Program-made: the position numbers and the translations under genes | The notes under the pieces: model-generated | What the model was told of the DNA's origin: nothing | What the model saw: only the letters and a program-made list of their open reading frames with translations | Databases searched by the model: none | Part shown: piece by piece, positions 45,498 through 57,336 of the stretch | Layout of the letters: every line of letters begins with the position of its first letter | Numbering within the stretch: the stretch's first letter is position 1 | Assembly: GCA_030549495.1 (NCBI GenBank) | Contig: JAUIRK010000712.1 | Span: forward strand, 91,282 to 155,281 | DNA: 64,000 nt | Source: Nectonema munidae | Lineage: Eukaryota; Nematomorpha; Nectonematoida; Nectonematidae | Direction: 5' to 3'

Positions 45498-45889
45498 ACA
45501 CATTTTAAAACGAAATAATATTTATTTTTCTTATGATCACCAGTTTTGATTTCAATGTGCCTTCTAGTCCTCTATTTCTCTTATACTCAAATATTTGTTC
45601 TATACAAATAGTAAATAACGATTGTGGAAAAAAACTTGACAAATGATTTTTGAAAAAACAGATTTTTACCAATTCGATAAACACTTTTACCCATTTTTAC
45701 AGTGTAATAGGCAAAAGGGAGTAGAGAAATGAAAAACATGGACATTAAAAAATGTATTTAACTTTGAAGGATATTTTAGTGAGAATTTTATCCTCAATTA
45801 TAATTTTTATCGTGTTTTTCAATCAAGAACGAGTTTTTTTTATTTGAGTTTTTTTACCAAATGTCCACACACTTTTGCACCTTTGAGAA

Positions 45890-46330
45890 AACTAAGTTTA
45901 AAATGAACTGAGCATCATAATAAAGAAAATTTTAAATAAAAAATATATTTTATTTAAAAGACGAAATTATGTTTATGAGATAATTTTGGAGCATACATCA
46001 ATAAATCTATTTGCAGTTTGACATATTTTTTTCAAATGGTTAAAACTTTGCCAAAAATGGTTTCTGCATGGTCAATTTACTTTAAAAAGTATGCTACTTA
46101 AAAAATGAAGAAGAAATTTTTGGGCTAAACTAACAAATTTGTTTGACATTTTCACATCCCATTTACGAAAATTTAGTCCAAAATGAAATCAGCACATTGA
46201 TCTAGTAAAATGTATTTTATTGAAAATATAAATAATAATGTTTGAAATAATTTTTAGTCTTCAACACAAATATGATTGACATTTTCACACTCTATTTTCA
46301 AAAAATGTCTGAATAAATAAAATGGTCGAT
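45890..46330. repeat. Degenerate tandem repeat, left part
   Basis: Units of roughly 130-150 bp share AAATGAAATCAGCA-like starts, a TTTTATTTAAAA middle and GACATTTTCACAC ends (near 45903, 46085, 46183 and 46316). The same units resume at 50395-50680 after the LINE. Confidence 0.55.
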
Positions 46331-46344
46331 TTGGTATAAAAAAT

Positions 46345-46375
46345 ATATATATATAGATAGAGAGAGAGAGAGAAG
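46345..46375. repeat. TA then GA simple repeat
   Basis: TATATATATATAGATAGAGA and a following GA run, at the junction between the tandem repeat and the LINE region. Confidence 0.7.
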
Positions 46376-46799
46376 TTTTATTCAACAAAAATATTGAAGG
46401 AAGACGTAAAACATATATAAAAATTTATTTTTACAATATTAGTTGATGGATTATTGAAGGCCGTTAAACCGCTAGAAATAACCCATTAACAGTGAGAAAT
46501 ACTATAAACTATGAAAATCAATTTGAGCCGGTTGTTTGTGAATACATTGATACTTGTAAACAATTATTAATTTTAAAATAGAAGGAATAGAATGAGAAAG
46601 AAAGATAGTGATTAAAAGTTATAAAGAAACTAAAGAAATTTGCAAACATAGCAATTCTTCAACTTGCACTCATGAGAAGCATAAGCATCAAAAAAAAATT
46701 TTTTTTATGATTTTTTTATAGTTGGATATTTGGGGGTATATATGAAAAAAGTAGGCAGATCACAAGTTGAATTTCCTGTAAGGAAAAGATTGTTTGGAA

Positions 46800-48349
46800 T
46801 TTGAGACTCGATAAAAGGGTAATTGAGATTTCATGTGCGTGAGTAGAGGAGATTCTGATAAATTTTTGATCAAGGGAAAAGAAAATCCATAGTAAAATTT
46901 ATAGGTGTATAGCGATAATTTAAGCTCATATAAGTCGTGAACTTTGAGAATAAAATATTTTGAGAAAAAGGGATCGGAGTGTGAGATACTTCTTATTTTA
47001 AAAATAATTCAAAGAGCCGATTTTTGCAGTTTTAGTAACTTTTCGGTAGTACAAAACCCATAATTGAATAGACTGTAAGTTATGTGTGGGACAAACATAG
47101 TATTGTAGAGTAATAAAAGCGTTTTGGTTAGTAGGAACTTACATACCTGTTTTAGCAAACTGATAATGTAATAAAGTTTACTAGAGACATGGTTAATGTA
47201 GTTTTTCCATGTCAGACTGGAGTTGATTTGAAATCCGAGTAGATTAAATGTATTAACTTTTTGAAAATTTAAATACTTAAAAGCACCCCAGAATTCTTGT
47301 ACTGTAGTACCACTAGAGAATGCCATTTATTTTGATTTTTTGGAGTTCAAGACAAGACAATTTTTTTCTAGCCAAAATTCAAGAGCCCGAATACCAGTAG
47401 TTATCTCATGATTTTAAATTTGGGCCCTTGAATATAACAGTTATGTCATCAGCAAAAAGCATCAGATCCATGGAGGAAATGGAATCTAACAAAGAAAACA
47501 CATCGTTGATGTATAGTGAAAAAAGAATGGGTGCTAGGATCGAACCTTGGGGAACTCCGTTAAGAATATAATTTGGATTGGAAAAAACTGAATTGATATT
47601 TACGAATTGTAATCTATTTGAGAGATATGAGCAGAAGAATTGTATCGAAGAGGGAGAAAAGCCGTATAATGAGAGTTTTTTGATTAGAAGAACATGAGAA
47701 ATAGAGTCAATGGATAAGTCGATAAAGAGTGCTAAAAGAGCTTCATTATCTTCAAGAGCACAGATAATTTTATGAATAAAGGATGCGTGAAAAATTTCAG
47801 TGGAGAAATTGGGTCTAAAACCAAACTGTTGATCAGAAAGAAGCATATTATTATATACATAACTGGAGATTTGAAAGAAAATAAGCTTTTCAAGATTTTT
47901 GAAAGTGTAGGTATAATTGAGATTGGGCGGTAGTTAGATGGGTCATGCTTGTCACCCTTTTTGTAGATAGGTAGAGTTTTTATGAATTTGAATGATTCAG
48001 GAAAAATTGAATGAGATAAAGACAAATTGTATGCATGTAAAATTATAGGTCCCAAAACATTTTTTGCCAATTTGATATCATACATAGAGAAACCGAAATA
48101 ATCTTTAACATGTGAATTTTTGAGATCATGCAAAGCAGAAAACAAGTCATCAATTGAAAAAGATATAAAATCAAAAAAAGATGAGCAGAAAGGATAAGTT
48201 CCATCATAATATGTCGTATCACAAACACTGGATTCAGCAGAGCAGAAAGAGTTGTTGAATAGATCGGCTACTTCTTTATCACCTGTTATATCAGCTTCTC
48301 TTTCTTTTGGGTTGAGTAAACTATTCAAATTACACCATTGCTTTTTCAT
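46800..48349 (-). pseudogene. LINE ORF2, reverse transcriptase part
   Basis: Visible motifs: PIYKKGDKHDPSNYRPIS, QQFGFRPNFST, FIDLS (first catalytic Asp), GVPQGSILAPILFSLYINDV, and FADD (catalytic pair). After the palm, FNLLGFQINSSLTWKNYI and PHITYSLFNYGF (thumb), then SDPFFSKYFILKVHDLYELK near the end. Between FIDLS and DSISHVLL about two residues of the usual SKAFDSI segment are missing. Damage: a frameshift near 47800, in-frame stops at about 47329 and 47009. Confidence 0.85.
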
Positions 48350-48765
48350 CTTTGAGGAGCAATTTATAAATAAGTCTTCATAATATCTGCTTTTAGATAA
48401 TCTTATAAGTTATAACCTTTTTGACTTAATTACAAAATTTTAAAAATCTTTGTTTATTTGAAAAGGAGCAATCTTTTTTAAATACTTTGAAAAGTTTATC
48501 TCTCTTTTTGATGATGAGTAAAACATCATCTGTCATCCAAGCTTTTATTCATGTTTTATATTTACTGATTTTTACAATTCGTGTGATTGTAGAGATGGAT
48601 TTGAAGTGGGAAAAGTAAGCAGTCAATCTTTGGAGTAATAAACTAGGATCATCATAAGCAGACTTTATCAAGGAAGACCAGTCAAAATTCCCGACTAGGG
48701 CTGAGAAATTATCATAATTAACGTAAGTGTATGATTTACGAGTATCTCAACTGAAAGTGCTAAAA

Positions 48766-49427
48766 TCAAGTGAAAGAAAGGCAAATGATCGGATATTGAG
48801 TAAGAAATGTTGTAAGAAAAAAAGTTTTCTTTGTTTTTGGTATTAGTACATTATCAATAGTTGAATTGTACAAGGAGAGAGTGGGTAATGTAATAGTAGG
48901 CTGAAATAATGAGCCTGCAATGAGATTAAAAAACTTTAGTGCATTACTATCTGAAGAAATTTTCTGCAGATTAAAGTTAAAATCTCCCAATATAATACTA
49001 AAAGTATTATTATGGAAATTGGAGTCTAGGTAATTGTCAAAAAAAACATAAAGGTATCAACGCCATACTCAGTAAAAACGGGCAGTCTATAAAAGTTATG
49101 AACTCGAAACTTCGATTTGCAAGTACAAAAATCAATAGAAGCAAACTCCAACAGGCTAGCAAAAGATCCGCTGCTATTAATCGGTGCAGATATGGATGTA
49201 TGGATAAGAAAGGCTAAGCCACCGTGTTTAGATGCTTTTTTGCCAAAAGAAAGGAAGTTATGCCCAGGAAACGAGTGATTCAGAGGCTCGTCAACATCAA
49301 GCCAGGTTTCCTGTAGACAAATAATACTTAGAGGTTCAGGTAAGCGATAATTTATTAAGTTGATGAAGATTTTAAGTTCACAAATTTTGTTTCTCATACT
49401 TTGAATATTCAAACTGATTATATTCAC
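48766..49427 (-). pseudogene. LINE ORF2, endonuclease part
   Basis: Starts MNIISLNIQSMRNK, then IICLQETWL (catalytic Glu), SKHGGLAFLIH, and in a second frame MGDFNFNLQ (Asp-Phe-Asn motif) and STIDNVLI. The canonical endonuclease motifs are present but split by a frameshift near 49030; the C-terminal SDH motif is not recognisable. Confidence 0.8.
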
Positions 49428-49569
49428 GTTGAAAAACTTAGAATGAGTATCATCTAAAGAGAAAATGTGAGAACTTTAGCAGATTGAAGTCAAGTCAATA
49501 GTATCGTCAATACGAGGAAATGGAGTGTCTTGAAAATGAAAATCAAATTTCATCATAGAACGATGTTAA

Positions 49570-50335
49570 CTTTTTAACTCTTTCAATCTCAGACTTCACT
49601 TTGAGACAAGTAAAACTTAAAGCTGAATGATTACAACTCATTTTATTAGACGTTTAGCAATTAACACATGTAAATTTATCAGTCTCTTTGACTATACAGT
49701 ATACACGTATTTCCATTATGAGAGCCAGAACAAAATCTACATACACTACTTCTCTTACAATTTGATGCAGTATGACGGAAAAACAGCAGTTACTACATTG
49801 CTTGAGACCAAAAAAAGGATAAACATTACACGAGTAAAAATCTAAAGGTTAAAATTATTATTCATACAGAGTTTAATGATCTTAGGAGAAACTGAAAATA
49901 TAGCATTCTTCCATTTGTTATTTTTACAATTTTTTGAAAATTAAAAATTTCCTCATCATCAATTAAAGATTTTGGGAGAGGGTTCTTTACAGATAATTTT
50001 TCTTTTAGAGTTGAATTATCAATGTAAGAAGGAACGATAATACTGATATTCGGTAGAAGCTTTTTTGTGGCTTGTTCAAGAGCGTAGCTTGATCCAATTT
50101 ACATAGTGCTTGATCCATTGTCAACTTGTCCCTAAACTTCAAACAAAATTTCTATTATTTTCTTTAATCGACTTTATAGCTACATCATTCAATACTTTGC
50201 TTGTCTGATCTATAATTTTGTCTTTGGAATCTTTATTGATGGGTAAGTACATATTAAAGGTATCAGTGGCAACGTTCTTCAAAACATCAGAATATTTCTT
50301 ATTTTTCTTAATAGGTGCAATCGAAATTTTTTTTT
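49570..50335 (-). pseudogene. LINE ORF1 with zinc knuckles
   Basis: Pieces, in order: APIKKNKKYSDVLKNVATD, then EQATKKLLPNISIIVPSYID and LPKSLIDDEEIFNFQ, then Cys/His clusters CFRHTASNCKRSSVCRFC, SGSHNGNTC and FTCVNC with NHSALSFTC. These match the three CCHC knuckles of Jockey-type ORF1. Several frameshifts and stops. Confidence 0.7.
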
Positions 50336-50394
50336 ATTTTTTTTAAATTGCATATATACTTGTTTATAATATTCCTACAGAAAATTTTTAGACG

Positions 50395-50680
50395 TCGACC
50401 TCAAAATTAACTGATATTTTCCCTCATTTTAACACCTTAATTGCAAAAATTGAGTATAAAAATTAAATCAGAATGATTGATTTTGTATAAAAATTCATAT
50501 TTTATTTAAAATTGGAATAATATCTTTGGAAAAAATTTCAAGCGTAAACCGCAATTTTAATTGACAATTTCCGAAATTTTCACACCCTAATTGTGAAGAC
50601 TGATTTCGGAAATAAAATCAGCATTGTCGATTTGTTATAAAAAATAAATTTTATTTAGAATTTGAATGAATGATTCGCTA
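50395..50680. repeat. Degenerate tandem repeat, right part
   Basis: Two more units (near 50459 and 50609) with AAATCAG.AT.GTCGATTT, a TTTTATTTA middle and TTTTCACACCCTAATTG. Same family as 45890-46330. Confidence 0.55.
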
Positions 50681-51372
50681 TTTCTACTTTATTCACTTAA
50701 TTATTTATAAGAAAATATATGCTGTATAATTTTTAGATGGAAGAGGTAGATTTAGTTATAACTCGTCAAACTAACTTTTATGTGTCTTTTCAGAAAAAAG
50801 AATTAATTTTTTTAATTAATCCTTAAATAATTTTTTTTGTGTTCATTTTTTTATCATCATTTTTTAAACAAAAATGATGCTGTTATAATAAAATTTTTTT
50901 TCTATACTAGAAAAGAGTAATAATAATTTTAAGTTTGTGCTGGCTAATTTAAATATGACATCCTTTCTTCCCTTGAACGAAGAAATTAATAGAGTGCAAA
51001 AACACCGCTACCATAAATACGTTTACATTTAGCCATTTTTCTCATTTAATGAATCCTGTTACACCTATATAATTCTACATGTTTGATGTAGTTAATTCTA
51101 TGATTAATTAGTTGCCCAATAGCCAATAATACATAGTAACTTTTCTTTTACAGACCCTATTTTTACTTAAAAAGTAGAGGTTTCAAATCGTGGTTAGCAA
51201 AATTTTAAGAGCGATGGTCGCATTCAGAAATTAATAATAGAGGTCGTATTGCCTGCCCCTGATTTAGATAGTCTAATAAGGTATGCAATCTTTTGGAAAT
51301 AAGGAAATGATGTGATTGTTGAGAGTTATATAGGTTGTGTAAAACTCTCTCTTCTTTTCTCTCTTAGTCTGC

Positions 51373-52010
51373 TCTCTATGTCTTTTTCTGAGGCCATGCA
51401 ATCTAGAAATGAGGCAGATAGAGCGTCACCTCTTCCTGATTGTTGGAGTATGGAGCGATACGAGAAATTCAAGAAAAATTTGATGGCTTGATTGTTCGTA
51501 GTATGAAACTTGGTTGTGATTACTATGCCAAATTTGATTCCATAAACATGAAGGTATTTCACATATCGATGGAATGGGGAAGCTACAGTAGTGTAGCCTC
51601 AGAAAAGGAAAAAACAATCCAGCAAGCATCTCTTAGAAAAATAATGACCGAGTATTTTTCATCAAAAGCCTACGAAATTTGTGTTAAGCATCTACGAGAT
51701 CGTGCAGATGATGCAATTACAAAATGCATAAATAAATTGACTCTACATGTAAAGTTTTCAATACAATATACAGTTTAGCAAAGAGGAACAGGCCATTTTC
51801 TGATGTTGAAGATAAGATTAGGCTTCAAATAAAAATGGAGTTGACATGGATTTTGGACTTTATTATCGTAAAACTGACGTGAAAATTGTTCATTTCATTG
51901 CAAAGGAGATAAAAAAGTAATATTCGCTAATTATTGAAAAAAAATTAAAATTCTGTCATCCTGGATGAAGCTTCAACCATATCTAGTAAGCATGCGATAT
52001 TTTTTAATTG
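51373..52010 (+). pseudogene. hAT transposase fragment (KIAA1586-like)
   Basis: Plus strand, frames changing: [108 protein letters not shown], then ILDEASTIS. This order matches the N-terminal half of KIAA1586/E3-SUMO-ligase-like hAT transposases, including the start of the catalytic domain. At least three frameshifts; the C-terminal half is missing. Confidence 0.75.
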
Positions 52011-52067
52011 AAGGTTAGAAATTTGATGACTATGCGAGTATTTTGAGTAATATATGATCAGGAGTAT

Positions 52068-52235
52068 ATAATGATCTGGTATATCAATCCATTTTTTCAA
52101 TAAATTATGTCTATTAAAATATTTTTTTACAATAATATAACTAATAATAGGATAATATAACGATCTGGTATATCAATCCATTTTTTCCATAAATCATGTC
52201 TATTAAAATATTTTTTTACAATAATTCAGGAACGA
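52068..52235. repeat. Tandem duplication, period about 87
   Basis: Two nearly identical copies of a segment containing GATCTGGTATATCAATCCAT and TGTCTATTAAAATATTTTTT. Confidence 0.8.
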
Positions 52236-52653
52236 ATTAAGATAATGTCTAAAACAAGGTTTTCATTTACATTTTGGAAATACACTTTCACTGCCTTCAT
52301 AATAGCTTTTTCTTCGTCCATCCCAAAAGAACATACTTCAAAATTCATTTCATCAAAAAATTTATAAAAGTTCTTTTCATTTGAAAAAAACTAAAAGATT
52401 TGAAATCAGACTCATAATGTAATAATATATGACGATGTATAAATGCTATAAATCCTGTTTTATTACAATTCATTTTTTTTAGGAAAAAACTAGTTAAAAA
52501 TAACAATTAAATTATCTTAATTATACAAAAAAAATAAAAACGGAAAAGTAAATATATTTTTCCTCACTAATCATATTTAAAAAAATTCATAACTTCACTA
52601 AAATGATTGTAGGTTTCATTATTGTTGGTTTTTAACTTCCGTTTGATATAAAT

Positions 52654-53933
52654 TTATTCGTAATCCCAAGGAACCTCACCATTTTTTACTAAATTCATAT
52701 ATAACTCTATATATTCAGAAGTATCAGGCATAATTGCACTTTGAATTTCTTTCTTCCTATTTGTTGAAGCACATTTATAAAAATTTATATTTGTTTTGGA
52801 ATTTCCATGAATCGAATTATTTTCATTATACCGCCCAATATATTCCATTGTTCTATAACAGAAAAATTAAGTTCCTAAAATATGTTCACAAATATATGAA
52901 ATTTTTTTGGTAATTTATGTTTTAATAATAGAAGTATACTTAAGATTAAAGTAGTCTAGGCATATGAATGTTGCATTTCTGATGTAGTTTACATTGTATG
53001 TTACAGATTTTATATGCGTGTGAATCAACCATCCCTCAAATAAGGTTGTTACCTTACAGATCGTAGATTTAAGAAATTGTGCTTATTATGAATATCAAGG
53101 AACATTGTTTTTTATTAGCCTTGCATAGTTTTCAACTTTGAAATCCCTTTTAAAATGTTTTTAAATTGAAAATATATTTGAGGAACTCAAGTAGTTAAAT
53201 ATTGTCTCCCAAAATATATTTCTCACTTCACTTTGATTTCATTAGTGTTCGATACATTTTGAAGGATAATGTAAAAACTTTGCATAAAAAAGAACAAATA
53301 CAAATATTCCTACAGAAAGACATTTAAATTTGATTTTTCAGTTTTTTGAGTATTAAAAATTGTTCAATAATAAACATTGTCTTGGAAAATATATTTCTCG
53401 TTTCTCTTTGATTTCAATAATGTTCGATATATTTTGAAGGATAATAATATAAAAAATTTTGAATAAAAAAGAAAAAAATACAAATACTGACAACAATTTG
53501 ATTTTTTCAGTTGTTTTATTAAAAATTGTCATAAATATTGTCTTGGAAAATATACTTCTAGTTTTTCTTTGATTTCTATTGTGTTCTATACAAGATAATA
53601 TAAAAAAATTTAAATAAAAAAAATACAAATATTCCTTCAGAAACACATTTAAATTTGATTTTTCAGTTGGTTTATTAAAAATTGTTCATAAATATTCTCT
53701 TGGAAAATATACTTCTTGTTTTTATTTGATTTATATAGTGTTATATTTTGAAAGAATTATTTGAATTTTTGAAAGATAATATAAAAAATTTGAATAAAAA
53801 AAATACAAATATTCCTTCAGAAAGAAAAAAGCATCTTCAATATTATCTTCATCTAACAATTTTAAACCAAAATGATTATGTAATTTGACAGAGAAGTAGT
53901 CTTTCATATCTATGAATTTTTTTTCTAAAGCCA
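52654..53933 (-). CDS. Last two exons of an unrecognised host gene
   Basis: Exon 53933-53807 (acceptor TATAATAG, donor TT|GTATTT; two bases, 41 codons, two bases: ALEKKFIDMKDYFSVKLHNH... to FFFLKEY) joins in phase 2 to exon 52852-52654 (acceptor TTTCTGTTATAG; TMEYIGRYNENNS... ending NGEVPWDYE, stop TAA). The stop codon overlaps a poly(A) signal (GAATAAAT). The product end is hydrophilic and I do not recognise it. The donor is not strong, and upstream exons were not found. The 954-bp intron carries tandem repeats that include copies of the donor region. Confidence 0.6.
53185..53825. repeat. Tandem repeat built from an exon-intron border
   Basis: Four units of about 150-185 bp. Minus-strand TTTCTGAAGGAATATTTGTA marks the exon end and donor at 53807; close copies lie near 53300 and 53630, a more diverged one near 53480. 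Each unit also carries GGAAAATATATTTCT and a TTCAGTT segment. Confidence 0.7.
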
Positions 53934-54234
53934 CTATTATATTTATTTAGATAGTCCCAAAAATAAAATTTAATCTGATTAATAATTAAAGGAAACTTTA
54001 ATCGTTATAATAAATTAACGATTAATCGATCAATTAGTCCTTAAATTTCACAGCCCTAATTTTTATTAAAATTTTTGATGTATGAGAATATATCAAATGA
54101 GATCCATGAGCTTGATTATTATTAGATAAATTATTATAAAATTTTTAATTGTCTATTTCATCTCTATTAACTTTTTTCATTATTTATTTTATCTTTTCTA
54201 TCACTTTCAAATATTAATAAATAAAAACGATTAA

Positions 54235-54462
54235 TTGTCCTATTTGATAGAGATGAATAAAGAAAAAAAAGAATTTATGAGTGAGAATAATGAAAGTAGG
54301 GTGAAACATGAAAAAACAGCTAAAGGAAAATATGACAAGTACATGGACTACGGTTTCACGTTTGTTGAAGGACGCAACGGTCAGTTGCCTCAGTGCGTTA
54401 TTTGCCACAAAACGCTCAGTAATGATTCAATGAAGCCTCATCAACTGAAGATGCATCTCTCC
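54235..54462 (+). pseudogene. BED zinc finger of a hAT transposase, cut off from its body
   Basis: From ATG at 54253: MNKEKKEFMSENNES..., KYMDYGFTFVEGRNGQLPQC, then CVICHKTLSNDSMKPHQLKM and HLS. It is a complete BED finger (C-x2-C ... H-x4-H), as in ZBED5/SCAND3-like hAT proteins. The frame is cut at 54462 by a hAT terminus (CAGTGGTTCTTAACC). The matching body lies beyond it on the opposite strand. Confidence 0.75.
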
Positions 54463-56520
54463 CAGTGGTTCTTAACCTTTTTTCTATAATTTTCCATTTT
54501 TTAGAGAGCGAACTCTCAATTTTCCACCACAGTTATCGTTCACTAAAAAAATTAATTTTAACCTATTCAGTGTTTAGTGGGTAAATATACATTTTGCTTT
54601 TTTGTGTCATTTTACAAACTCGAAATTTTGTTTATATACTAAATTTATTTCTTTAAAAATTTTTTTTTATCAAACATAGTATATTATTTGTATTAAATTA
54701 AAAACTATTTGGAGATTATTTTTTTAAAGCAAACGTCATCATGAATATAGTATCAAAGCAATAAAGTTAAATTTAAGACCGCTGTATTAAAAAGATGAGG
54801 CATTTCTCATAATTATAAAATATATATCAATTAGATTTTTTTCACAATTTATTAGCAAAATAAAATGAAAAAATGCAACACCATCGGTTTCAATGCGATT
54901 TCGCAATTTGTTTTGCATTGATCAGTGCCTCAATATTTGGCTTGATTTTTGAAATTGCGCAGCGCAAATCAGATTCAAGATCAATCAAGCGGTTTCGCGA
55001 TTTTATTTTGATTTGAACGATGCTTGAAACCCCAGACTCGCACAGGTACGTCGAAGGAAATGCAACTAGAAGTGTGAGAGCGGACAAAGCAACGCGAGGA
55101 TACAAGTCATACATGGTAGCCCAGAATGCGTTTAGATTTTTGTTTGCAAAAACAACCTTTGCTCATGAGTCATTTATCAAATCAAGAAACTGTTCTATGA
55201 CGTTCTCCGCTTCTTCTGAAAAGTTATTAACTTGGAAACAGAATGGATCTCTTGTTAACTCGAGTATTGGATTATTGATCTTGAAGTCAGAGAAATAGCG
55301 ATTAAACTCGTCCAGAAGCCTGTTGAGGTAAATGACGATGTTGTTTTTAAGTACGTCGCTGACGCCACCTGCAGTTTCACTGATTCGAGCCAAGGTTGGA
55401 AAAAACGTTGCACTACGGCCAGTTTCAAACTTTCCTCGCCAAAGATGAAGTTTCGAGACGAAAGCGTTTATTTTGTCTCGATGCCCAATTATATTGCAAT
55501 CAGGTCCCTGTAGCTTTCGGTTAAGCTCATTCAGGTGACTAAACTTATCTGCGAGAAATGCCAGCCTGTACTGGAATTCCTTATCAGAAACAATAGTTTT
55601 AAATCTTCATTATTTCTTTCTTCCAAAAACTGTGTCACTTCAGGGAGCAAATGCACAAGCCTACTCATCATATCGCCTTTTGACAGCCAACGCACAGAAG
55701 TGTGGAGCAAGAGTCCTTTGTAGTCGGATTCCAAATCCTGACACAACCGTCGAAACAGTCGAGAGTTGAGAGCGCTTGCTTTAACATAATTTACAATCCT
55801 AATAGCCGCATCAAGCGTTTCTTTAAGCGGTTGAGTCATTGTTCTTGACGCAAGCGCTTCTCGATGTATAATACAGTTATACCTTAGGATTTTTTTGCTT
55901 CACTAGTTGCGCAAATCCAGACCTCACACCCAATATAACAGGAGCTCCATCTGTGCAAATATGGACAAGTTTGTCCCAGTCCAATCCTTCCTTTTCAAAA
56001 AAATCACAAACTGCATGACATCGACAGCTTGAGTTGTTGTTTCTAGTGAGCGGCAAAATAATAAGTCTTCTTCGATGTTTTGATTGAAGACCTTACGAAC
56101 AAAGACAATTAGTTGAGACAAATTCGCCACATCCACAGACTCATCTAATTGAATAGCAAAGACAGGAGACGCTTTCACTCTTGCCAAGAGTTTCGACTTG
56201 ATATTGGACGACATATCAAAAATGCGTGACTTAACGGTATCGTTGGATAGAGAAATTTGTTTCATCTTCGCTACTGCAGATTCGCCAAGCAAAATATCAG
56301 CACATGAGATGAGGCACGGCTTTATGAGCGTCTCTGAGATGCTATCTTGTTTCTTTGCATTTGCTACCAGAAGAGAAACAGCATACGATGAGTCCACGAT
56401 TGCTCTTGACTCAGTTTGAAATTTTCGGTCATGGTCCATCTTCATTTTCTTCAAACAGTTTGCTTTTGATTCAAAAAATTGTCTCTTACTATTAGCAAGC
56501 TCAAGCCCCCAAAATAAATA
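54463..56520 (-). pseudogene. Body of a ZBED5/SCAND3-like hAT transposase, inverted
   Basis: Minus strand from about 56520: ANSKRQFFESKANCLKKMKM, AVSLLVANAKKQDSISETLI, FAIQLDESVDVANLSQLIVF (first catalytic Asp), DGAPVILGVRSGF (second), LLLHTSVRWLSKGDMMSRL, YLADKFSHLNELNRKLQG, and near the C-terminus LCESGVSSIVQIKIKSRNRL (dimerisation motif CE.xFS, here altered). Frameshifts occur near 55920 and 55540 and around 55400 and 55140. GC is clearly higher than the flanks. The element's 3' terminus is CAGTGGTTCTTAACC at 54463. No matching far terminus or target duplication seen. Confidence 0.8.
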
Positions 56521-56537
56521 GGGTGCGCAGGCCCTGA
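56521..56537. repeat. Fragment of another hAT-type end
   Basis: Minus strand CAGGGCCTGCGCACCC has the look of a hAT terminus with a G-run just inside. It abuts the upstream limit of the inverted transposase body. Confidence 0.35.
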
Positions 56538-57109
56538 AGATGAATTTTCTTTTCTTGTGTTTTCAGTTTAAAACGTTAAATACATATCAGAATTAAATTT
56601 AAGTAAAATAGGATTCAGAATAATATTGCGAAGATTCGTTGTTTTCCTTTGTAAAAAAAAATTAAAATTTAATAAATTATTTTTATTTTTAATAAAAAAA
56701 AATTTTCTTTTAAATAATATTAAAAAAAATGAAGTTTTAAACTATTTTTTTACTAAATAAAATTTACTTTTATTCATAAATAGCGAAGTTGCATGTCAGT
56801 TTGGAATTCAACAGTCAAACAGAAGAAGAAAAAACTAAAAAAAAATCCTTTTTATAAAATCGTAAACTTAAAATGATTTTATAATTGATTTAAATTAATT
56901 TATTGAAAAAAAGAGACAAGTTTATATTTTAAATAATTTTTTTTATTTAATGAAAAAAATCCAAAAAGAAGCTATTTATAAAAGTCCACTCTTAAATAAT
57001 ACAACATTAAGTTTTAAGGGACAAATTCCCTCAATACCCTAGAAAACTCTTTTATCAGACAAATGAAAAAGCACGACAAACTTTTTGTAAGAATCTTAGG
57101 CACAAAATT

Positions 57110-57336
57110 TTATTCCATATTATTTTTAGTTTTCAAAAGCCTGCTAAAGATTATGTGAGAGAGAAGAGAGCCTAAGAGCGGACCACACCAATACACAAAA
57201 ATGTCGCTCTTTATGGAACTGCCGTTGCAGCCAACAGTCATCACGCTTGCCAGGACTGGATGAAAGTAGATTCCTGTTAGATTGGAGCCTATAAATGCAA
57301 GAAGAGTTGTTATGAGCGATTCAAGGATGATTAAAT
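57110..57336 (-). CDS. Aquaporin-like gene, last exon
   Basis: Acceptor CAATTCTTTTAG after a 58-bp intron. Two bases, 74 codons and TAA. Holds helices five and six with the His-Pro-Val pore motif and a short basic tail (RLLKTKNNME). Confidence 0.85.

Larger units (their letters stand above)
46690..50335 (-). mobile_element. Dead Jockey/I-type LINE (two ORFs)
   Basis: On the minus strand the parts run in normal order: ORF1 remnant with zinc knuckles (50335-49570), endonuclease (49427-48766), reverse transcriptase (48349-46800). The combination of CCHC knuckles in ORF1 with an apurinic-type endonuclease and a reverse transcriptase in ORF2 is that of the Jockey/CR1/I group. Multiple frameshifts and stops throughout. 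It is inserted in a degenerate tandem repeat whose units flank both sides. No target duplication could be fixed. Confidence 0.85.
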
